From Sciurus carolinensis (lineage: Eukaryota; Chordata; Mammalia; Rodentia; Sciuridae): a stretch of DNA of 64,000 nucleotides. Shown here one piece after another: positions 43,033 through 54,394 of the stretch. Location: NCBI RefSeq assembly GCF_902686445.1, contig NC_062220.1:89156143-89220142 (forward strand), given 5' to 3'. Position 1 is the first letter of the stretch. Each line of letters starts with the position of its first letter. The notes below the pieces were generated by a model, which was not told the origin of the DNA, made no database searches, and saw only the letters and a list, made by a program, of their open reading frames with translations. A program made the position numbers and the translations under genes.

Positions 43033-43046
43033 GTTGCCATGGAAAC
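43033..43046 (+). promoter_or_regulatory. RFX-type X-box motif
   Basis: GTTGCCATGGAAAC is a near-palindromic RFX-family X-box (GTTGCC/GGAAAC half sites with 2-bp spacing). It lies in non-repeat DNA, 27 bp before a GC/CA alternating tract. Function is inferred from the motif. Confidence 0.4.
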
Positions 43047-43072
43047 AGCACTGTGCTTGTGTGTCAGGTGCA

Positions 43073-43093
43073 AGCGCGCGCACACACACACAG
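43073..43093 (+). repeat. (CG/CA)n alternating purine-pyrimidine tract
   Basis: GCGCGCG runs into (CA)n. Such alternating tracts can adopt left-handed DNA; that is a family property, not shown here. Confidence 0.6.
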
Positions 43094-43096
43094 TAT

Positions 43097-44295
43097 GTTA
43101 ATATATTCACAGGGAAATGCCTCTTCTGTCTTCTCCTTCTGGTGTTCTTTAGACTTCTAAAAAGATACATTTGGAGCCAAAATTTTACTAACCCCTATCA
43201 TCCAATTGTTATCTACAATAGCCTTTGTTTTGAAATTTAAAATATTGACTCTAGGTTTTTCTTTAACATAATCTCTCCTGGAATTGAAATAATCTGTTAT
43301 TTGACCTTTCACCTAGCTCCATTTTTTCTCCCACCTCTTAAACTAACATAATACTTGATACTTTAGTTTCATTTAAGTATTAAGTATTACTTAATACTAA
43401 CTATAACTTAATATAGTTTCATTTCCAAAGAAACCTATTTCAGTTCCTAGTTGATTTCTTTCATGAGTATAATGATGCTTTGGGTGTATTTAATTATCTT
43501 AAATAGTCTCAAAACAAAATATTGTTTTAAAGTGGCCAAACAGCAATTTTTTGGGAGAAAGTCAATGAACCACAAGTTCATGTGTATGGAACTGTTGGTG
43601 TCTGGTTCAGTCTTCGATCTATGTAAAGTTGAGAGGAAACTAAAGGAAATTTAGAAACAGAGAAAAAAGTTATTTCAACAAGTGTTTCTTGAGCACCTCC
43701 TATCAGACTGTATATGATCAGGTGCCCTTGAGAACTAACTGTTCAATTGTTGGAGTAAATGGAGCAGATTATGAGCAGTGCTGGGTAGGCAGGAGAACTG
43801 CCTTTGGAACTCACCACCACCAGCTCTGGGCTCTCCCTTCAATTGGACCACAGAATCTAACCTGTAAAAGATGAGCACCTTGGAATAGACTATCCCCCTG
43901 ATCCCTCCAACTCCAAGACTCCAAGACTGTGATTCGGTTGCAGCACCAGGCACAGTGCAGGTTTATAGTTGATCAGGCAGCCTTAGTAAGGCTGGCAATG
44001 ACTTGATCATATCATCCGGTGAGGCTTGACCCCCCATCAGTCTCCCCACCTGTGTTGTACCAGTTTCTACCCAGTGCCTTGGCCCTCTGGGTGGAGTGGA
44101 GCTCTTATCCAAGTGTCCCTTTCAGACTTCACATTTTCCTTCTGCCTTCTTCACATCTGTCCTTTGTCACTCCCCATGGAGACTAGCCAACTTGACATAT
44201 TCATTCATGCCAAGTTATCCAGTGGCTGCATTTGCCAAATTCAAAGCAATATTTTTAAATCGTGAAATTACTTTTTGGAGATACCAATCCTGATA
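43097..44295. other. Unique sequence, nothing recognised
   Basis: No repeat or exon recognised over about 1.2 kb. Confidence 0.35.
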
Positions 44296-44299
44296 AAAT

Positions 44300-44675
44300 C
44301 TCCAGTCTGTTTCCTACAACTTACCTTCTCATATGCTTTGCTTCTGCCTCAAGGGCAATTATTTGAACTCACCCAAGTCCTTGACTGCCCTGGCCTTGGC
44401 CGATGACCTATAACTGCCCAGCAGAGCTCCTCCTTCACTCTGGGCTCTACTGACACCTCACTCTTCAAAGTCCTTCTCCAGATTGAGCTCTCTGCAATTC
44501 TCTTGTCCTTCAAAATCTTACCAGAAAGTGCAAACATCTTGTAATTGTCTGATATTCATTTCCCCCAGTAAAGTATACACTCCAAGACAGCACCATACCC
44601 TGGTACATCCAGTGCCTGGCATGCAGCAGGGAATAGGTAAAAACTGTTGGATAAGTGCATAAGCTAATGAGTAAA
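44300..44675 (+). mobile_element. L2 LINE 3' end, sense
   Basis: 'ctccagattgagctctctgc', 'atatgctttgcttctgcctc', 'tccaagacagcaccatacc' and 'gtgcctggcatgcagcaggg' follow the L2 3' end, finishing with 'ggtaaaaactgttggataa'. Confidence 0.55.
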
Positions 44676-45054
44676 AGCACTATCCCAACACAAAAAGGTG
44701 ACAAATGATGGGAATTGCATGCCCTGGCATGTGCTGATGGCAGAGAGATCTTTATAACAGGTAAAATTTCACCTCCATCTCTCGGTATAGTGCTCACTTG
44801 GCCCTTGAAGGACAGATGCCTGCAGCAGAAAACATTGTCATTCTGAAATGTCCCAGCCCTACCTACAACTATTTGTTAGCAGTAGCTATGAGATGTTAGC
44901 ATCTCACTATGAGAACTTCCTTTACATAAATTCAAAGCATTTTACTTTGCATGTGAGCAACCATGTGTTCTCAGAATGTGAAGCACAATAGTATAAACCT
45001 TGAATTGAGACTTGCTCTCATGTTACAGTGAACCAGAATCCTTTTTTTTGCCAA

Positions 45055-45184
45055 TGTCACAGCCAATTTTCTATTGCTACAACAAAATACTACAGACTGG
45101 GGTTGGGGATATAGCTCAGTTGGTAGAGGGCTTGCTTTGCATGTACAAGGCCCTGGGTTCAATTCCCAGTACCACACACACACA

Positions 45185-45219
<35 letters not shown>

Positions 45220-45590
45220 AAAAAACTACAGACTGGTTACTTTATTTAAAAAAAAAAAAAAAAAAAAAACAGAAGATTTTTTAGCTTACAGTTCTGGAGG
45301 CTGGGAGGTCCAACAGCATAGTGCACGCATCTGCTCAGCATCTGCTGAGGGCCTTCTTGCTGTGTTATAGCATGACCAAGATATCACATTACAAGTCAGA
45401 GCAAGTCAGTCAGCTAGAGCTCACTTTTAAAATAAAGTCACTCCCAAGATAACCCATCAATAATCCATGAATTGATCAATCCAAACATGAGGGCAGAGCC
45501 TTCATGACCCAGTCACCTCTTGAGGGTCATCTACCCCTCAACACTGCCACAAATCATTTTTCAATAAATTTTGGTGGGTACAAATTATAG
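45055..45590 (-). mobile_element. MaLR-type LTR, antisense, carrying an ID
   Basis: 'ctattgctacaacaaaatac', 'ttacagttctggaggctggg', 'cttcatgacccagtcacctc' and 'caactgccac'-like bases follow reverse MaLR order. Confidence 0.7.
45099..45224 (+). mobile_element. ID SINE with (CA)n and long A tail
   Basis: 'ggttggggatatagctcag' to 'cccagtaccacacaca', (CA)n then ~27 A. It is flanked by 'actacagact' at 45089-45098 and 45225-45234, exact. A second A-run at 45248-45270 lies in the LTR just beyond. Confidence 0.95.
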
Positions 45591-45599
45591 TGAAACCAC

Positions 45600-46765
45600 A
45601 GAAGCTGGTGAAGTCATTTTGCCTCTCTGGGCCTCAGTTCCCCCCACCCTAGGTCTTTTTCAACTTTATTCCTAAGCAGACACTATAACTGCTTGACTTA
45701 AGTACAACTCTTCTGACATCAATAATGCCTAAATCCCCCATGTGGAAAAAAAACAGTGAATGTAGAACTATATCAGGCAATTAATTAATACACATATTTT
45801 TGGATTTTTGTGGTTTATAATTTTATCAGCTTTTAAAATTTATTATATTTTCTATTCTTGTTTATATCTTAACCACTCGTCTGTGAATTTTTCTTCAAGT
45901 AGTTTTTCTTTAAATAGAGGACATATATTCTTGGGAATTGAATATAAAAAGGCATTAATGCCATTTTTATTGTCTAGATGGGTGCTGGCAGATTTACAGT
46001 TTCGCTGCCTTTTCTATTTGTCTTACCTGGAGAATAGATGGGTGACTAGGTAGATTGCCCTCAAGTCTCTGGACATTGGACCCAGCTATAAAATATGCTT
46101 TCCCATTTTGTCTTCCCTATTACATCAATGAAAATCAGAAAATTCATTTAACCCCTTCATGTCATAAGATTTTTAATACACGAAATAAGAAGAGTACTTG
46201 GGCTCTGTTTGTCTTGAGAAATTTGGCAAAGGCTGTTGCAATTCATAACTGTTGTCATGCCAATTTCACAGAGATGTCTGAGTCTGGGCTGTACACAGAT
46301 GTGGGCTCACTGGGGATTTGGAACACTCTCTTGTGGGGTCTCATGGAGGGCATTTAGAGCAAGGAGCTGACTCATGGTGTTCTGTGGACATTGAAGACAG
46401 ACTTGGTGTTGCTTTTGGAGCAGTGGTTCCCTCAAGAACCAAATCCAATCTGGTCTGATCCAATGAAGAAAATAAGGATATATGTGTCCTGTGTATCTGT
46501 GTGGGGAATTTGTCTGTGGTTGTCAGCCGTTGGAGAACCTCTTTCCTCTTTGGGGTTGCTAAATAGTTTTTATTTTTTTTTTAAATCCATGAAGTATACT
46601 TGTTCGTAAATTTTCAAAGTCTGCTTGGAACCACTGAGCTGAAGGACAACCTGATGTTTCCAGATCTTCTGTGACTGGTTTTGTCAGTCAATGATTAACT
46701 GACTTTGGCTAGCAGAGATAATGCTGAGCTTTGGAAATTTACCCAGCTTCTTGAAAGAAGAAGGA
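45600..46765. other. Unique sequence, nothing recognised
   Basis: No repeat or exon recognised; several ~70-100 codon frames without domain signal. Confidence 0.35.
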
Positions 46766-46769
46766 CATC

Positions 46770-46975
46770 GACATTTGCTAAGGGCATATCCACAGTGTGC
46801 CAGAACCTGTTTGGCCCTATTGCATTAAACCCTGTTAGGAACTCTCTGAAATTAGAAGTGTTATATTCATTTAAAACAGGAAACTCCAAGAAGACAAGTC
46901 AATTGATCAGGGTCCCCAGTGAATAACCAGCAAAGTCTGAATTCAAACTGAAACTGTCTGAACCCAAAGTCCACA
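46770..46975 (-). mobile_element. MIR-like relic, antisense
   Basis: 'cacagtgtgccagaacctg', 'accctgttaggaactctctg' and 'aaaacaggaaactccaagaa' fit reverse MIR. Confidence 0.5.
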
Positions 46976-46979
46976 GACT

Positions 46980-47900
46980 TAAAACATCGCTAGCCTGATT
47001 CCCAAAATAAAACCACAAAACATATATTTCAATCTAGGCTGTACTTTTTATTGTCAACTGAAGGCCATTTGGAGGCTGGCATTTTAATCCTGATATCAAC
47101 AAAGAAAACTCTAGCAGACTTCAGAAGCATAGAGACTGGCGTTGGAAGAGACAAGCCTAGACTGAGCAGGACTGGTTAGTCCACAAAAGCAGGGCCTTCT
47201 GCTGAGTCTGTGGAGGAATCTGAAGGGGTGCTGAGACAGGGACCAAGAGTGACCAAGCCCTGAGTCACACTTTAGCCCTGAGTGCATGCCAGACTAAGTG
47301 CAAAACATTCTGGATGATCTCTTCTTTGGTATCATCTATCCTTGATTCTCCTGACATCCATGGGAATAACCAATGCCTACTGGAGTGATTGACATAGGAA
47401 ACAAATGAGTCATTTTCCCTGCAGGTCTGTTACCAGCAGCCGGCCTTGTATTTAGTGATATATGGGCCAGTGTTTATTTCTGTACCTGAAATCTGTTTTC
47501 TTGGAGAGTAAATGATAATATGAGGTGACAAAGAAAGGTTAATATTCTGAATTTTCAAGACTTCATTGTTAAGAAACCAGTTTAAGGGAAGGTTAAATCT
47601 TTGGGCAGAATGACAAAAAAAATCTCTAAGCCCTATGTTTACAAATCTTAGTCTAAAAAAAATTAGAGTCTTACTGCTCTTGGCTAAAGATTTTCACGTA
47701 GTAGGTCCAGTGGGAGTGTCCTGAAATCAGTGTTCTAACATAAAATTTGGAGTTCTGAGCATAGGCAAAAGATTCAAGGAACACACTGGCATCAGTTCTA
47801 AGATATCCACATTTCATTTGAAAGGCATAAAATCTTTCACTTGGTAAATGGAGGCTCTTCCTTTGTTATAGTCTTTCTAACTGACAGAGATACAGGAATG
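46980..47900. other. Unique sequence, nothing recognised
   Basis: No repeat family or exon recognised. Confidence 0.35.
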
Positions 47901-47902
47901 AC

Positions 47903-48372
47903 TTTTTTTTTCCTTCTTTTTTTCCCAGTGCTGGAATTGAATCCAGGGCCTTACAGAAGCTAGGCAAATGTTCTTCTACCTCTCTGAGCTACTTCCCCAG
48001 TCCTTTTTAATTTAATTTTGAGCCAGGTGCAGTGGTACATAACTGCAATCCCAGCAACTTGGGAGGCTGAGGCAGGAGGATCCAAGTTCAAGGCCAGTCT
48101 CAGCAACTTAGTGAGGTCCTAAGCAACTTAGTGAGCCCCTGTACTGAAATAAACAATAGAGCTGGGGATGTGACTCAGTGGCAAAGCGTCCTTGGGTTCA
48201 AGTCACAGTATTTAAAAAAAAAAAAAAAAAAAAAGGAAAGAAAAAATTCTTTTAATTTTGAGACAGGATCTTGCTAAGTTGTCCAGGCCAGCCTTGAACT
48301 TGCCATCCTCCAGCCTCAGCCTCCCCAGTAGCTGGGATTATAGGTGTGTGTGACTGCAGCTGGTTGACAACA
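47903..48372 (-). mobile_element. B1-dID SINE, antisense, split by another B1-dID
   Basis: Left part 47903-48022 is an antisense dID ('ggaattgaatccagggcctt'). The right part from 48251 is antisense B1 ('gagacaggatcttgctaag'). Confidence 0.9.
48023..48250 (+). mobile_element. B1-dID SINE nested in an antisense B1-dID
   Basis: 'ccaggtgcagtggtacataa' to dID 'gagctggggatgtgactcag' with a 20-A tail. It is flanked by 'tttaattttgag' at 48011-48022 and 48251-48262, exact. The host's dID/B1 linker was the target. Confidence 0.95.
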
Positions 48373-48906
48373 GCTCTTTCTGACTCTACGTGCTAAGAGG
48401 AAACTCATAAGCCTCTAAATAATCACTTCTTTCTAGGGTCTATTTTAATATAAAATCAGTCAAAGAGAAGAATCCTGTGGAGGGTTCCAGTGACTACTAA
48501 TGGGATGCCAAGAACTCCTAATGATCCAGGAGAGGACACCCTTGTCAATACTTTTCAATAGGACAAGGAATGTGCTGGGCTCCATCAGCTTGAAGGCTAT
48601 ACATTTGGATGGAGCTGTCACGCTAATTCAAAAATGCTTTGGAATTCCCAGATGGTTCTGCATATATTGAGTGCCTGAAGATGTCAACTCTCTGGCTGGC
48701 TGTCCTGTTTCTCCAAGGTAACACATACCATATGCAGGGCCATCTTTATGGTTGTTTATGGGCAGGGAGCCATTCTGGTTGACCAACACTTGGGCCAAAC
48801 CCATTATTAAATATAATGAAAATCACTCCTAACTGTGAAGGCCCCTCCTGGGCAAGTTAATCTCTGAAGTTTTTTTTTTTTTTTTTTGGTACTGTGAAGG
48901 GTCTTA
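48373..48906. other. Unique sequence with a signal-peptide-like short frame
   Basis: No repeat recognised. An ATG at 48681 opens 13 hydrophobic codons (MSTLWLAVLFLQG) ending at a GTAACA donor-like site (48718). No gene is called. Confidence 0.3.
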
Positions 48907-48922
48907 AAAGCAAAGGATATAG

Positions 48923-49076
48923 GGCTGGGGTTGTGGCTCAGTGGTGCTTGCTTAGCATGTGTAAGGCACTGGGTTTGATTCTCAGCACCACATATAAATA
49001 AATAAATAATAAAGGTTCATTGACAGCTAAAATTTTTTTATAAAGTTAAAAAAAAAAAAGAAAAAAGAAAGTGAAG
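48923..49076 (+). mobile_element. Long-tailed ID SINE
   Basis: 'gggctggggttgtggctcag' to 'ggttcattgacagctaaaat'. The flanks 'aaaagcaaaggatata' (48907-48922) and 'aaaagtgaaggataca' (49077-49092) match at 13 of 16. Confidence 0.9.
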
Positions 49077-49099
49077 AAAAGTGAAGGATACAAAGGGTG

Positions 49100-50005
49100 C
49101 TGTGAGAAAGACAAGTGGGAACCTGAGGCAAGGTGGCAGGAGAAAAGCATGGAAAACAGTTAAAAATACTTAGTAAGGTGTCTCTAACTCACTGGGGAAA
49201 TTGGGCTGCGAATGGCAAAGGGCTGAAGGATGGGTAGTGGTTCCCTGGAGCTCTGAGCTGGCAGGTCACAAGGGGTCTCAGCAGTGACCATCCACAAGGA
49301 TTGATTACCGATGTTTGCTGAAGGCTCCGGAAAGGGCGCATGTGGTCTTCATCTTGGTCCTGCCTTGGTGGATGTGGGGCTACATTTTGAACTCCTTGGC
49401 CTTTCTTTTACTAATCTCTCCTTTCAGACACACACACCACCCTGTTCCTTCTCCTCATGAATATACATGACTATCTGCATGCTGCTCAAATAACAGATTT
49501 ATAGTCAGTTAGGCAGAGTATCTCAGAGGTATCTGGGCTAATGAGCAGTAAATGCCACTCAGCATATGTCCTAAAAGCTATACACAGGGAAATCCCTACA
49601 AGTTTGGCTTTCTCTGTGTAGTCACTTTTTCTCTTTGCAACAGATGTATAGCACATCATGTTCTCCCATACCTCAGAACCAACTGTCACCCTCAAATCTC
49701 CTGGAGTGGATCCTCACTGTGGCAGAGTCTATGACATCTGTCACTGAACTTCACACAGAAGACATGGTAGATTAATATGAATTATGACTGTGTAATCACC
49801 AGCACTTTAGTCACAATTGAGCTCTCTGGAAACATATGCACCATTTGATGATGTTGGTCTTCCCAGCTGTGTCCTGCTGAATGAACGGAAAATGGTAGAG
49901 ACAGGCCACTCACCTTGCTCCCTTATTGCTTCACAGCCTGGCTCTTTGCCATTTTTATAAAAGTCAAGCTTTCCTTAACTATTAACCTTATTTTCAGTAA
50001 GACCC
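49100..50005. other. Unique sequence, nothing recognised
   Basis: No repeat or exon recognised. Confidence 0.35.
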
Positions 50006-50146
50006 TCTGTTTTAGTCTGCTAGGGTTGCTTTATAAAACACCATAGGCACATAGCATAAGCCAGAGATATTTATTTTCATATAGGCTGAGGAGTCCAAGA
50101 TCAAAATACCTGCTGACTTGGTTCCTGGTAAGAAAGTCACCTTCTT

Positions 50147-50559
50147 TTTTAAAAAATTTGTTCTTTTTAGCTATACTTGACAGTAGAGTGTATTTTGACA
50201 TATTATACAAATATGGAGTATAACTTATTCTAATTAGGATCCCATTCTTGTGGATGAACATGATGTGGAGTTACACTGGTCATGTATTCATATATGAACA
50301 TAGGAAAGTGATGTCCGATTCTTTCTACTGTTCCTATTCCCATCCTCTCTCCCTTCCCTTCATTCCCCTTTGTCTAATCCAATAAACTTCTATTCCTCCC
50401 CCCTCCTTATTGTGTGTTAGCATCCACATATCAGAGAGAACATCCAGTCTTTGGTTTTCTGAGACTGACTTATTTCACTTAGCATGATAGTCTCTGGATC
50501 CATCCATTTATAAGCAAAAGTCATAAAGTCATTCTTTTTTCTGGCAGAGAAATATTCCA

Positions 50560-50620
<61 letters not shown>

Positions 50621-50923
50621 ATTTTCTTTATCTATTCATCTGTTGAAGGGCACCTAGGTTTGTTCCATAGTTTAGCTATTGTGAATTGAGCTGCTATAAA
50701 CATTGATGTGGCTGCATCACTGTAGTGTGCTGATTTTAAGTCCTTTGGATAACTGGGTCACATGGTGGTTCCATTCCAAGTTTTCTGAGGAATCTATATA
50801 TTGCTTTCCAGAATGGTTACACCAATTTACAGTCCCACCAGCAATGTATGAGTGTACCTTTTTCCCCCACATCCTCGCCAACATTTATTGTTACTTATAT
50901 TCTTGATAATTGCCATTCTGAAC
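50147..50923 (-). mobile_element. Antisense L1 3' end inside the LTR, with 12-bp target duplication
   Basis: Antisense L1 3' UTR (50147-50410), then ORF2 C-terminal coding sequence reversed ('tttcacttagcatgatagtc', 'gctttccagaatggttacac'). It is flanked by 'agtcaccttctt' at 50135-50146 and 50924-50935. The 3' UTR differs from the telomere-motif L1 at 24-25 kb, so it is another subfamily. Confidence 0.9.
50560..50617 (+). repeat. (TG)n(TA)n microsatellite within the L1
   Basis: It lies exactly where L1 ORF2 normally has the short 'tatatatacaca' coding tract, expanded to about 58 bp. Confidence 0.9.
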
Positions 50924-51300
50924 AGTCACCTTCTTACTGTGTCCTCACATGTGGAGAGAGAGACATGCTGCTGCTGTCTCTTAATTTTCTTACAATGATA
51001 AGGACTCACCCTTATAGCCTCATCTAACCAGAGGCCCCACGTGCAAACACTATCACATTGAGGATTAGAGCTTCAACCTGTAAATCTTGTCAGGACAAAA
51101 ATATTCATTGTCTAACACCCTCCTGTCTAGAAAGTGTGTTTTCATTGGAAAGCACCAATCATTGATAATGCAAACAAACTTTCTAACATTAAAGAATCTG
51201 ATTTGCAGTTCAACCTGAAAGTTCTGTGCTTTGGGTTTTAGGGGGATTGGTTTGTCTGTGGTACTAAACTGAGAGAATAGAGCCTTAAAAATCATTAAGA

Positions 51301-51433
51301 GGGGCTGGGGTTGTGGCTCAGTGGTAGAGCTCTTGTCTCTCACATGTGAGATACTGGGCTCGATCCTCAGCACCACATAAAAATAAATAAATAAAATAAA
51401 GATATTGTGTCCATCTACAACTAAAAATGATAT
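51301..51433 (+). mobile_element. Long-tailed ID SINE with target duplication
   Basis: 'ggggctggggttgtggctca' to 'gtgtccatctacaactaaaa'. The flanks 'aaaaatcattaaga' (51287-51300) and 'aaaaattattaaga' (51434-51447) differ at one base. Confidence 0.95.
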
Positions 51434-51674
51434 AAAAATTATTAAGATTTAGAAGAATGTTACTGTTTTTCAGTTTTATAAAGAGCAGTGTGTGACTTGA
51501 TTACCATTGCTAATCGTAGAAAAAGACCTGTGTGAAACCATGTGGACAAACAGAGGAAACAGCAGTAGGGTAGGGAGGCAGATAGTTTGGGGTCCATTTA
51601 AACTCTCTCCTGCTAAGTGAACTGACAATTCTGCTCGTTGCATTGTTAATATAATATGGAAGTTCAGGAATCAT

Positions 51675-51890
51675 TTCTGGATTTCAATTCCTGACTCCAC
51701 TACTTAGTAGCAGTGTGATCTAGAGAAAGTAGTTATTAATCTCTCTAAGTCCCAGTTTCCAAAATGTGAGTTATAGTTCCCACTTCATAGTATTCAATGA
51801 ACAGAAAAAGCAGTGAGAATCCATGAAAAGTAATTTAGGACTATGCCTGGAACTTGGAGAGTGCTCATTCAATGTTATCAATGATTATTA
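51675..51890 (+). mobile_element. MIR SINE relic
   Basis: 'ttcctgactccactacttag', 'taagtcccagtttccaaaat', 'tatgcctggaacttggag' follow MIR order. Confidence 0.65.
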
Positions 51891-52004
51891 TTTATTATTT
51901 ATTCATACCATAATGGGAGAGGTACATCACTAGGAATCAGAGTCCTTCCCTCATTTACTTACATAAATTAATAATTACAACAACAGCTACAATAATAGCA
52001 AACA

Positions 52005-52205
52005 CTTTTATGTACTAGGCCCTTACTAGGTATTAATTTGCAATCACCCTATGAGATGGGTACCATTATTATTATCATCATCCCTAACTTACAATTGAGG
52101 AATGTGGGTCACAAAGAGATTAAATAACTTGCCCAGAGTCATACAGCTAATGACTAGCAGGGCCAGGAGTTGAGCCTAGGTACTCTGGCTTCAGAGCTCA
52201 CATAT
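52005..52205 (-). mobile_element. MIR SINE relic, antisense
   Basis: 'ctatgagatgggtaccatta', 'ataacttgcccagagtcata' and 'gcagggccaggagttgagc' are strong reverse MIR landmarks. It lies tail to tail with the preceding MIR. Confidence 0.8.
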
Positions 52206-52677
52206 TGAAACACCACAAAATACTGCCTTTTGGACTATATGGCTAGGCCATTGGCTAGAGGCAATGGGTGGACTTAATAATCCACTGAGATCCCTTCATG
52301 TCTGAGGTCCTTGGAAATTCCCAGTTTCAAGTCTAAGGTTATGCTCCATAAAGGCAACACAGTACTGAGTCCTTAGCTTGAGAAATTCTCACATGACCCA
52401 CCTACCGTTGTCATATGGCCCAAGATTCAAAAGTAAAAGGCACATGGCATAAAGTCTCATCATCCAGTCATCTAGTTGCCTTTCCCAGAGGTAACTACTG
52501 TTGATTAATGGGTCAATTTTGGCCAGATTGTTAATTCAAACCTTACCTCTTCACTATCCAAGATGAACATGGCGCCTTGGCCCCCTCTCCTCTCTGCTCT
52601 GACTTCCTGACTAGAGAGAGAGAATTCCCATGACAGAAAGAAGCATAACAGGGTAATGACAGCCTCACTTTCCTTCC

Positions 52678-52757
52678 CCTTTCCTTATGTTGGATCGAAC
52701 CCAAGGCCTTGTGCATGCAAAGCAGATGCTCTTCCAAAGAGCTACATCCCCAGTCTT
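52678..52757 (-). mobile_element. ID SINE, antisense
   Basis: 'ggatcgaacccaaggccttg' and 'agagctacatccccagtc'. Confidence 0.8.
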
Positions 52758-52759
52758 CT

Positions 52760-54390
52760 CATATTCTTTTTATTACCTTTCCATTACTGAAAATACCTGA
52801 TACAACATAAATGTTATGTAAATAGTTGTTATACTGTATTGTTTAGGGAATAGTGACAAGAAAAAAATCTGTACGTGGTCAACACGGAAGCATTTTTCTT
52901 CTTTTTGGTGGGGGGATATTTTTAATCTACAGGTGGTTGAATCTGTAGATGCATAATCCCTAGATTCATAGGGCTTTCTATAATGTGGCAGCTATGAAAT
53001 TTTTAATTCTTCTCCTTCCTTAGGGTTTTGTCATCAGCTTTGTTTGTTAGTTCAGTGAATTTTCTAAATCATTCTGTAAAGTCTGTGATCTTTGTCATGT
53101 TTGGCTACTGAAAATTTCTGCTTGGTTAGCTCAGTGGTCAGGTAATGATTAGATAGAGATTTCCTTAAATACCAAAACCAACAAGTCTCTCCCAGTCTTT
53201 GTGAAGGGGCTCTGTGGGCATGTCAGGGTATGTCTTCAACCAGCAGTTGATGATTCTGCCTCAGTTTTCAGTGCCTGCTTGCACATAGCTTCTGGTTTAG
53301 GTTGCTCAGAAGTGAGACCATATAACCTTCTCAGCCATGCTAGGGTCTTTCCTGAGCATGCACACAGCCCTGGACTCATGTAAAACTCTGTGTGTACAAG
53401 CAACCTCCTAGTTTCTCAGGAATATGTTGGAGCTTTTCAAAGTCCTGTAGACATCTCTTTCTCCAATTTTTCCTTTTTTGGGGGGTTAGTCTATTGTTTG
53501 AAAACTGTTAGGGAGTCTTGAAATTAATAATTGCCTCCAAATATTTTTAACAAATGCCTGAGAAAAGGGTGTCCATACCTGGTGACCTCCACATCAAGTC
53601 AAATAAAGACTGCCTTACAGGGAACTGCCAAACAAAGCAAATCCTAACAGTTCCCCAGGAATGAGGTTTGGAAGGTACTCTTATCCTAACTTGCCCTCTC
53701 CAGTAAGCTGTCAATCACTGTGATTGTGGGCTATGGATTTTCAAGGCTACTATAGAGTTGGTGAAACTAGGTGATGAGAAAGGGCAAGTTAAGCTGTTAC
53801 TACTGAGATCCAGTCATTTTCCCTGAATTGCTACATGCCTTTGGTTACTTTACAGAGTTCTACAGAAGTCCTATCTGACCATTTTTGCCATTTTTCTTGT
53901 TGTTTTTATGCAGGAGAAAATTTTTGGAGATCCTTTTTCATTTTCACTGGCTTTACTCTAACCAAGTTCCAATGGGAAAAGAGAGTGAGTGATTTGAAGA
54001 AGCACTGGAGTTATTCACTCTCAGGTGGAGTGGTTTCAAGTGATGGCAAGGTCCAGGGTTAGGCCATGGGAATGGACAGCTAGAATAGAGGGCAAGTGAA
54101 GTCACTGCTGTGGAGGAAAGCAGCTTCACACAGCCAGGTTGATGAAAGGGTGTCCACAAGGACACTAAAATCCTCCAGATGGTGATGCTACTTAGCAGAG
54201 AAGGAGACTAAACCAGGGGCCTGTCAATGACTGTGAAGCAGTGATTGACTGATGGATGGTGGCAAGTGTCAGTATTGGGAAATGAAAGATATTATATGCA
54301 TGGCCAGTATAGCAAACAATGATAGAGTTATTTTGAAGACTGAAGATGACCAAGAATTTTAAAGAGAATTGAAAGGAAAGTGAAACGCAG
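52760..54390. other. Unique sequence, nothing recognised
   Basis: About 1.6 kb without a recognisable repeat or exon. Confidence 0.35.
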
Positions 54391-54394
54391 GCAA

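Larger units (their letters stand above)
50008..51117 (-). mobile_element. MaLR-type LTR, antisense, split by an L1
   Basis: Left part 'ttttagtctgctagggttgc', 'gaggagtccaagatcaaaat'. Right part from 50936 'gtgtcctcacatgtggagag', 'ctaaccagaggccccacg', ending 'attcattgtctaaca'. It is continuous once the L1 is removed. Confidence 0.75.

Noticed and set aside
45089..45270. Two adjacent long A-runs as assembly error
   Set aside because: The first is the ID tail closed by an exact target duplication; the second lies in the LTR's own sequence. A length error cannot be excluded but is not needed.
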